Assembly (NCBI GenBank): GCA_018065475.1
Contig: JAGHTD010000074.1
Location: 1 to 5,901 of the forward strand
Direction of reading: 5' to 3'
DNA from: Candidatus Colimorpha enterica
Lineage (GTDB): Bacteria; Bacillota; Clostridia; Oscillospirales; CAG-272
DNA length: 5,901 nt
The number at the start of each line of letters is the position of its first letter. Position 1 is the first letter of the stretch. The translations under genes and the position numbers were made by a program. A model generated the notes under the pieces. That model saw nothing but the letters and a program-made list of their open reading frames with translations, was not told the DNA's origin and ran no database searches. Below, piece by piece: positions 1-5,114 of this stretch.

Positions 1-865
1 TACTGCCCCTCGTGCTCTTATAGGTCGAGCGGCCGAGAGGTGACGAGAATGAGTTTTTACTGCTGAATGTACTGCGTCGGCTTCCGTAGTTTGTTCTTCT
101 GCCGAGCATTGAGCCGAGTCCGAAGGTGTTGCCTCTGTACCAGTAGGACGAATGAGGCGAGCGGAACACCGGTCTTCTCAATTTGCTTATCAGCCATAAT
201 ACGAATATCACGATGGCGATGAGCATTATGAAGCCGAGGATCTTCGTCAGAAATCCGATCAGCTTTTTGACGAGTGTCAGCGCAAACGAAACGAGCGAGA
301 GCTTGAGAATAGAGGAAAGCAAACCTCCTTCTTCCGGTTCGGGATCGCTTCCCGGCGTGTCGGTGCCTTCGATACTGAACGAATAAATGCTCTCGTATTC
401 GGCTACCAACTTGTCAAACAGTTCTCTGACACCGCCGTCAACGTCGCCCTTTGCATAATGCGGTTCAAGGCAGGTGTCGAGATAAGTCTTTATCATCCCC
501 GCCGAGAGCTTGTTTTCAAGCCCTTTGCCCTGGACGCACCAATAGTCGTCCTTGTCCTGAACGATCAGAAGCAGGACGCCGTTTTGCTTGTCCCTGTCAC
601 CGATCTTCCACGAATTGAAGAGGTCGGAGGCGTAGGAGCTGATGCTTTTCAGCCCTATGCTCCTTATCACCGCGACGACGATCTGACCGCCGCATGCCTT
701 GTTCACCTGATCGTTGACCGATACGATGTGATCTTTTGTGTTCTCGGAGATGACCGAACATTCGTCGTAAACGTAGAAGCAGTCGCTCGGCTTGACGAGG
801 GATGAGGCGCAGGAGCTGAGACAGAGCAGGGCGAGTATGATGACCGAAATAAAACGTCTTTTCAT
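1..865 (-). CDS. TPM-domain lipoprotein with transmembrane segment and Arg/Ser-rich tail (3'-truncated by window)
   Basis: An open frame of 288 codons runs from ATG 865-863 off the window edge, so the C-terminus is missing. The N-terminus is a lipoprotein signal: basic M-K-R-R, a hydrophobic core, then lipobox L-S-S-C with Cys19 as the likely lipidated residue. The TPM domain spans about 28-158. Its recognisable marks are Y-V-Y-D-E-C-S-V-I-S (31-40), S-Y-A-S-D-L-F-N-S-W-K-I-G-D (77-90), N-G-V-L-L-L-I-V (95-102), G-K-G-L-E-N-K-L (113-120) and the E-P-H-Y-A-K-G-D segment (134-141). An acidic linker (about 165-180) leads to a hydrophobic stretch near 182-199 and a clear membrane helix near 205-227. 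A basic, Ser/Gly/Tyr-rich tail with no acidic residue follows. TPM domains (TLP18.3, Psb32, MOLO-1) act in membrane-complex repair or assembly, and phosphatase activity is reported for the plant member; here that is only a possibility. The gene starts 1 nt after the LemA-like gene without an evident Shine-Dalgarno, so coupling is likely. Confidence 0.9.
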   Translation of the reverse strand, partial: MKRRFISVIILALLCLSSCASSLVKPSDCFYVYDECSVISENTKDHIVSVNDQVNKACGGQIVVAVIRSIGLKSISSYASDLFNSWKIGDRDKQNGVLLLIVQDKDDYWCVQGKGLENKLSAGMIKTYLDTCLEPHYAKGDVDGGVRELFDKLVAEYESIYSFSIEGTDTPGSDPEPEEGGLLSSILKLSLVSFALTLVKKLIGFLTKILGFIMLIAIVIFVLWLISKLRRPVFRSPHSSYWYRGNTFGLGSMLGRRTNYGSRRSTFSSKNSFSSPLGRSTYKSTRGS

Positions 866-866
866 A

Positions 867-1409
867 TCAGCCGAACACCGCCGCGGGCTTTCTGCCCTTC
901 GCAAACAAAGAAGCGGGGAAGGAGGAGATCACCTTGTTGTATTTCTCCGCCGCGCTTTTGTAGAGCTTATTTTGAGAGATTATCATTCTTGACGAGTCTA
1001 TATCGGAGAAGAAAAGCGTTGCGGAGGTTTTGGCTCCTTCGTCTGCCCCACTTCCGACCTTTATCTGCTGATAAACCGTCGATGCCGAGGAATACAGTCT
1101 GTCGAGCGCGTCGCCGAATCCTACGGGGGAGGTCTTGACGGAAGCTATCGCTTCCAGGGCGGCGGTCATGGCTGACACGTCAATGCCGTTCGCCTGCCCG
1201 ATCGCACGCAGATTTTCGGCGTTTGCGATCATCGAGCTTACGTCCTCTTTTACGCTCCCGTATCGGGAATCGTGATCGGAATACGCCTTTTCGACGGCTT
1301 TCCCGGCTGACGCTACGGTCCTGTTTATTCCTATGAAGGTGAACAGCACCGCGATGATAACCGCACTGATGAGTGCGAGCGGGACGGAGTGTTTAAGTAA
1401 GTCTTTCAT
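867..1409 (-). CDS. LemA-like membrane-anchored protein (divergent)
   Basis: A 180-residue protein with one N-terminal membrane segment (about 9-27) and no lipobox, followed by a helical domain. I assign it to the LemA family from the C-terminal block at about 135-170, with the pattern ...N-K-L-Y-K-S-A-A-E-K-Y-N-K-V-I-S-S-F-P. This matches the family ending YN..V..YN..I..FP. Partial support comes from A-V-E-K-A-Y-S-D-H-D-S-R-Y (38-50), where LemA has V..AWS.ID...RR. The classical R-R-x-D-L-I-P-N-L-V stretch is not preserved: here it reads Y-G-S-V-K-E-D-V-S-S-M-I. Length is close to the usual LemA size. The start ATG overlaps the telA stop as ATGA, with no convincing Shine-Dalgarno, so translation is probably coupled to telA. 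The stop is 1 nt before the TPM-domain gene. LemA next to a TPM-domain gene is a recurrent bacterial pair, which supports the call. Its biochemical role is unknown; it would sit on the cytoplasmic membrane. Confidence 0.75.
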   Translation of the reverse strand: MKDLLKHSVPLALISAVIIAVLFTFIGINRTVASAGKAVEKAYSDHDSRYGSVKEDVSSMIANAENLRAIGQANGIDVSAMTAALEAIASVKTSPVGFGDALDRLYSSASTVYQQIKVGSGADEGAKTSATLFFSDIDSSRMIISQNKLYKSAAEKYNKVISSFPASLFAKGRKPAAVFG

Positions 1410-2566
1410 GCCTGCTTGATCTCAAGGAGCTTGTCCTTGATCTCGCCCTCGATCCTTCCGAGCTCGGCTTCCGCTTCACGGCGCTTTGCCTTGCCGTCTG
1501 CCTGGATCTCTTGTACTTCGTCGAGAGTGGCGATGAGCTCACGGTTCGTCTGGGCGAGCGTCTCTATGTCTATCACGCCTCTTTCCGCCTCTTTTGCGAT
1601 GGCGACGGTGCTCTGATGGAGCTTTTCGGCGTTCTTTTTAAGAAGTTCGTTTGTCATATCGTTGACTGCCGACTCGGCTTTGAGTGCCTCCTCGGAATGT
1701 GCGAGACCGAGAGCTATGATCATCTGGCTCTTCCAAAGCGGGATCGTGTTGACGACGGTGGACTGGATCTTTTCGCTCATCTGCGTGTCGTTGTTCTGAA
1801 CGAGGCGGATCTGAGGAGCCGTCTGAATGGATACCATACGGGTGAGCTCAAGGTCGTAGATCTTCTTCTCGAATCTGTCGCACATCGAGGCAAAGTCGTT
1901 TGCCCTCTGCGCGTCCTCGGGAAGGCCCGATTCCTCGGCTCTCTTTTTCAGCTCGACGAGCGTCGTGTTTCTTTCGGCTTCGAGCTTCTGCTTGCCGGCG
2001 ACGATATACATCGAAAGCTCCTTGAAGTTAGAGAGGTTCTTCTCGTAAAGGGTATCGAGGACGGCAACGTCCTTGAGAAGCGTGACCTGGTGACCGTCGA
2101 GGACGTTTACGATATTGTTTACGCTGACGGCGCATTTGTCATACTTCGCTTTGAGGACGACCGCCTTGGTCTTGGCTTTTCTGAATATTTTGAGAAGGCC
2201 CCTGTTGTTGTGGTCGATCTCGTTGTTGAAGCCCTGAAGCTCACCGATGAGCGATGTGATGAGCTCGCCGGTCTCGCCGAGATCCTGCGTCTTGACAGTG
2301 TCGAGGGCGTTGTCGGAGAACTCCGCGATCTTCTGCTGAGTGCCCGCACCGTACTGAAGGATAGCCGTCGTGTCGGTGATGTCGATGGATTCTGCAAACG
2401 CCTTGACGGTCGCCTTTTCCTCTTCGGTGAGGTTTGCCTCAGTCATAGCGGCAAGCTCTGCCACTTTTTTGTCGGTATCGACGTCGGCGTTGACGATCTC
2501 GTTCATCTTCGCCTGCTCTTTTTCGCCGAACGGATCAAGTGTGAGTGTGATTATTTCGTTTTCCAT
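1406..2566 (-). CDS. telA: TelA-family protein (toxic anion / tellurite resistance family)
   Basis: A complete 386-residue member of the TelA/KlaA/YaaN family. Near the N-terminus is a short L-T-L-D-P-F-G-E motif (7-15). The body is a long run of charged helices with no signal peptide or membrane segment, so it should be cytosolic or peripherally membrane-bound. The diagnostic core is around 250-288, including APQIRLVQNND (250-260), KIQSTV (266-271) and NTIPLWKSQM (273-282), which is the most conserved part of the family. The C-terminal 60 residues are rich in Glu, Lys and Arg and look like coiled coil. The start ATG 2566-2564 has GAGGA 7 nt upstream, directly after the xpaC stop. The last codon and stop overlap the lemA-like start as ATGA. 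TelA proteins were named for tellurite resistance on plasmids; chromosomal copies are linked to resistance to envelope-acting agents. The molecular activity is not established and tellurite resistance should not be assumed. Confidence 0.95.
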   Translation of the reverse strand: MENEIITLTLDPFGEKEQAKMNEIVNADVDTDKKVAELAAMTEANLTEEEKATVKAFAESIDITDTTAILQYGAGTQQKIAEFSDNALDTVKTQDLGETGELITSLIGELQGFNNEIDHNNRGLLKIFRKAKTKAVVLKAKYDKCAVSVNNIVNVLDGHQVTLLKDVAVLDTLYEKNLSNFKELSMYIVAGKQKLEAERNTTLVELKKRAEESGLPEDAQRANDFASMCDRFEKKIYDLELTRMVSIQTAPQIRLVQNNDTQMSEKIQSTVVNTIPLWKSQMIIALGLAHSEEALKAESAVNDMTNELLKKNAEKLHQSTVAIAKEAERGVIDIETLAQTNRELIATLDEVQEIQADGKAKRREAEAELGRIEGEIKDKLLEIKQA

Positions 2567-2573
2567 TTTGTTT

Positions 2574-2578
2574 TCCTC
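2574..2578 (-). promoter_or_regulatory. Ribosome binding site of telA
   Basis: GAGGA lies 7 nt before the telA ATG at 2566, and it begins immediately after the xpaC stop codon (TAA, 2581-2579). The A-rich spacer should be unstructured, which suggests efficient initiation. This 12-nt gap is the longest non-coding stretch in the window. Confidence 0.8.
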
Positions 2579-3223
2579 TTATTTAAGATTATCTTTTTCG
2601 ATCATTGCTTCAAGGACCTTGATATCGGTCGAGATGTCGAGCTCGTCGTCGGAGAACATCGCGTCGTACTGTGCGCGGAAGGTGTTCCCGATAGTGTCAA
2701 GCTCGTTTTCTATCGACTTTCTTATCTCACCGATATTCGACGATTCCTTTTTTGCAAGCTCCGCGTATTTGTCGGTGAGCTTGACCGTCGTGGGGAGATA
2801 GTAATTCGAGAAACGCCGCAGATGCTTCACGTCCTCGGGGTGAGAAAGGAGCTGTTCCCTTATTTTCAGCGCGTAGTCCGCTATGACGTCGAACTTTGCC
2901 GAAGTTTCACCGTCGGTGACGAGCTTCTTGCAGTTTTCGATATGCTCGACGGTGTCGTTAAGCAGTTCGATCGCACGGTCTGCGTCGTCAATGCCGGTGA
3001 CGTAGGGTATTTCGATCTTCTTGTACTCCTTCGGGAGTATCTTTGATACGGCAAACCCGACGAGCACCGAGACGGCGAGGACGAGGATTATGTGAAAGAC
3101 GTTGTAGATAGGGAAGAACAGCCCGGCGATCACCCAGACGGCGGCGGCCGCCCAGATCGGCAGAGCCGACTTCACTTCCTTCTCATAATATCTTGCCGTG
3201 CTTTTTTCTGACTGTCGGTCCAT
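2579..3223 (-). CDS. xpaC: XpaC-like membrane protein (5-bromo-4-chloroindolyl phosphate hydrolysis family)
   Basis: A 214-residue protein of the XpaC family, recognised by the hairpin-then-helical layout and by the F-S-N-Y-Y-L-P-T-T-V-K-L block (138-149), which is characteristic of the family. Two hydrophobic segments (about 20-37 and 41-61) form a likely membrane hairpin. They are followed by a charged, mainly helical cytoplasmic part to the acidic C-terminus. The start is ATG 3223-3221, preceded by AAAGG at 9 nt spacing. The longer frame back to 3334 is rejected because it lies within conserved ABC coding sequence, and no later Met precedes the membrane hairpin. The gene therefore overlaps the ABC subunit by 41 nt. 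The stop is followed 12 nt later by telA, the pairing known from Bacillus xpaC-yaaN. The family name comes from a plate phenotype; I see no phosphatase motif and would not call it an enzyme. It probably acts as a membrane partner of TelA. Confidence 0.88.
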   Translation of the reverse strand: MDRQSEKSTARYYEKEVKSALPIWAAAAVWVIAGLFFPIYNVFHIILVLAVSVLVGFAVSKILPKEYKKIEIPYVTGIDDADRAIELLNDTVEHIENCKKLVTDGETSAKFDVIADYALKIREQLLSHPEDVKHLRRFSNYYLPTTVKLTDKYAELAKKESSNIGEIRKSIENELDTIGNTFRAQYDAMFSDDELDISTDIKVLEAMIEKDNLK

Positions 3224-5114
3224 TGTTATCTGCCTTTCGCTTTTCGCTGAGATCTGACTGGAGAGAGTAGAGACGGCTGTATTCGCCGCCGAGCTCAAGA
3301 AGCTCCTTGTGAGAGCCCTGCTCCAGTATCTCACCGTGAGAAATGAGGTAAATCCTGTCGGAGTTCCTTATCGTGGACAGACGGTGGGCGACGGTGATCG
3401 TCGTACCTATCGTCTTGATACGTTCGAGGGATTCCTGAATGAGCATTTCGGTCTCGGTGTCGATGTTGGCGGTCGCCTCGTCGAGGATCATGACCGAAGG
3501 TGTGTGCGCTATCGTACGCGCGAAGCTGAGAAGCTGACGCTGACCGGCGGAGAAGTTCTTGCCGAACTCCCTGACCTCCTCGTCAAGCCCCTTTTCGAGC
3601 TTGTTTATGAACGAATCGGCGTTGACGAAGCGGCAGACCTCGTTTATCCTCTCGTCGGTGATGTCGTCACGGTCGAGGACGATGTTGGAACGGATCGTAC
3701 CCGAGAAAATGAATACGTCCTGGAGCATCTGACCGAGACAGCGGCGGAGGGAGGAGATCTTTATCTTCTTTATGTCGATCCCGTCGATGAGTATTTCGCC
3801 CTTCTGACCCTCGTAGTTGTGGCAGATAAGCGAAAGGATAGTCGATTTGCCCGATCCGGTCGCACCGACGAGGGCGATCGCCTCACCGGGAGCAACGTGG
3901 AATGAAACGTCTTTTAAGATCCATCTGTCGGGCTTGTAGTAGAACCATACGTGTCTGAACTCGATCTCGCCCTTTATGGAGTCAAGCTCGATCGCGTCCT
4001 CCGCATCGACGATCTCCGGCTTTATATCCATAATAAGGAATATCTTTTCGGCGGAGGCGAAGGAGGACTGGAGGCGGTGGAACTGCTCGGCGAGGTTCTG
4101 TATCGGGTTGAAAAACTTGTTGAGATACATATAGAAGGTGACGAGGGTGCCGGAGCCGACGGCACAGCCGAGAAAGCCGTTGCCGCTGATGTAAGCCATG
4201 CCGCTCACGTAGAAGAGACAGAGCACGGAGGAAATGTAGAGCAGATAGACGACGGGACGGAAAATACCGAAGACGAGGATCTGCTGGCCCTTTGCGCGCT
4301 TGAGCTTTTCATTCTTCTCGCTGAACTCTCTGAACTTCTTGTCTTCCTGATTGAAGACCTGCGTGACTTTGATGCCGGAAAGGTTTTCGGAAAGGAAGAT
4401 GTTGATGTCGGTCGTTCCGTCCTTGACGAGGCGGTGCGCCTTGCGGGAGAACTTGCGGAATATGATCGTATAGAGGACGATGAAGGGCACGAAGCAGAGC
4501 ACCATTACGGTCAGACCGTAGTTGAGTATCAGCATTGCCACAAGTACGCCGACGATGACGAACATATTTTTGACGAGGTTGACGAGGATGTTGGTGAACA
4601 TCACCGAGATCGCGCCCGTATCGTTTGTCAGACGGGTGACGAGCGTTCCGACGGGGATATGGTTGAGCTGATCGTGCGAAAGATTCTGGATGTGGTCGAA
4701 AAGGTCGAGACGGATCGAGCTTATGATCTTCTGACCGATCTTCTGGAGGATGATCGTCTGGATATACGAGCAGGTGAGAGAGACGATGAGGATCGAAGCG
4801 TAGAGAAATACCCTTGAGAACAGCTCCGAAAGCTCAAACTCCGTCTTGACAAGCTCCTCGATGTTTCCGAGAAGGATCGGAGAGATGATGTCGTACGCGA
4901 TCGAGAACATCATTATCAGCAGGATAAGAGCGAAATACCACCCATAGGGTTTAGCGTAACGGAGGAGTCTCTTGATGATAACGGTATCGGATACCGTGCG
5001 GTCAAAGCCGATGGCTTCCTTCTTGTTCTTCATCAGCGAATAAGCGATGATAAAAGAAGCCGAAAGAACGATGTTTATCGCAATGACGAATATTATCGGA
5101 AAATAGTTATGCAT
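3183..5114 (-). CDS. Heterodimeric ABC exporter subunit 2, complete (membrane domain + ATPase)
   Basis: This complete 643-residue ABC half-exporter is the partner of the gene upstream. The start is ATG 5114-5112, chosen because AAAGGAG sits 5 nt before it and the protein then begins directly with a hydrophobic helix; upstream in-frame ATGs fall inside the previous gene. Order: an extra N-terminal hydrophobic segment (about 4-27), then an ABC transmembrane domain (about 55-345) with hydrophobic stretches near 57-77, 101-123, 177-196, 199-219 and 280-303, then the ATPase. ATPase motifs are Walker A GATGSGKST (417-425), Q-loop Gln465, signature FSAGQ (521-525), Walker B VMILDEA (541-547) with catalytic Glu546, D-loop ANID (549-552) and H-loop His577. 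The Walker B is canonical while the signature departs from LSGGQ. This is the reciprocal of subunit 1, as in BmrD (YheH), LmrD or TM288. It probably exports lipophilic compounds or drugs across the cytoplasmic membrane; that is a family inference. The last 13-14 codons, encoding a basic tail, overlap the next gene. Confidence 0.95.
   Translation of the reverse strand: MHNYFPIIFVIAINIVLSASFIIAYSLMKNKKEAIGFDRTVSDTVIIKRLLRYAKPYGWYFALILLIMMFSIAYDIISPILLGNIEELVKTEFELSELFSRVFLYASILIVSLTCSYIQTIILQKIGQKIISSIRLDLFDHIQNLSHDQLNHIPVGTLVTRLTNDTGAISVMFTNILVNLVKNMFVIVGVLVAMLILNYGLTVMVLCFVPFIVLYTIIFRKFSRKAHRLVKDGTTDINIFLSENLSGIKVTQVFNQEDKKFREFSEKNEKLKRAKGQQILVFGIFRPVVYLLYISSVLCLFYVSGMAYISGNGFLGCAVGSGTLVTFYMYLNKFFNPIQNLAEQFHRLQSSFASAEKIFLIMDIKPEIVDAEDAIELDSIKGEIEFRHVWFYYKPDRWILKDVSFHVAPGEAIALVGATGSGKSTILSLICHNYEGQKGEILIDGIDIKKIKISSLRRCLGQMLQDVFIFSGTIRSNIVLDRDDITDERINEVCRFVNADSFINKLEKGLDEEVREFGKNFSAGQRQLLSFARTIAHTPSVMILDEATANIDTETEMLIQESLERIKTIGTTITVAHRLSTIRNSDRIYLISHGEILEQGSHKELLELGGEYSRLYSLQSDLSEKRKADNNGPTVRKKHGKIL
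3233..3237 (-). promoter_or_regulatory. Ribosome binding site of xpaC-like gene
   Basis: AAAGG lies 9 nt before the ATG at 3223, embedded in the coding sequence of ABC subunit 2. It is moderate in strength. It supports the internal start and hence the 41-nt gene overlap. Confidence 0.55.

Noticed and set aside
1406..2566. Calling the region a mobile tellurite-resistance determinant
   Set aside because: TelA-family membership does not show tellurite resistance. No terZ/terD-type genes, transposase, integrase or terminal repeats are present in the window.
1511..3046. A 511-codon plus-strand open frame antisense to telA and xpaC
   Set aside because: It is a mirror of the codon bias of the minus-strand genes. 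Its product is a Val/Leu/Asp/Arg-rich string with no recognisable domain, it spans two genes with clear families on the other strand, and it ignores their boundaries.
2579..3223. Calling the XpaC-like protein a hydrolase or phosphatase
   Set aside because: The family name reflects a colony-colour phenotype. The sequence is a membrane hairpin plus charged helices with no visible phosphatase motif.
3224..3334. An upstream in-frame ATG at 3334 as the start of the XpaC-like protein
   Set aside because: It adds 37 residues of Ser/Arg/Ala-rich sequence encoded across the conserved end of the ABC ATPase. The ATG at 3223 has its own ribosome site and gives a normal XpaC length.
3951..4817. A 288-codon plus-strand frame, and another at 3309-3905, antisense to ABC subunit 2
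   Set aside because: Both are very rich in Glu, Asp, Val and Arg, as expected when Ser/Leu/Ile codons are read backwards. The minus strand carries an intact ABC exporter with every motif in place.
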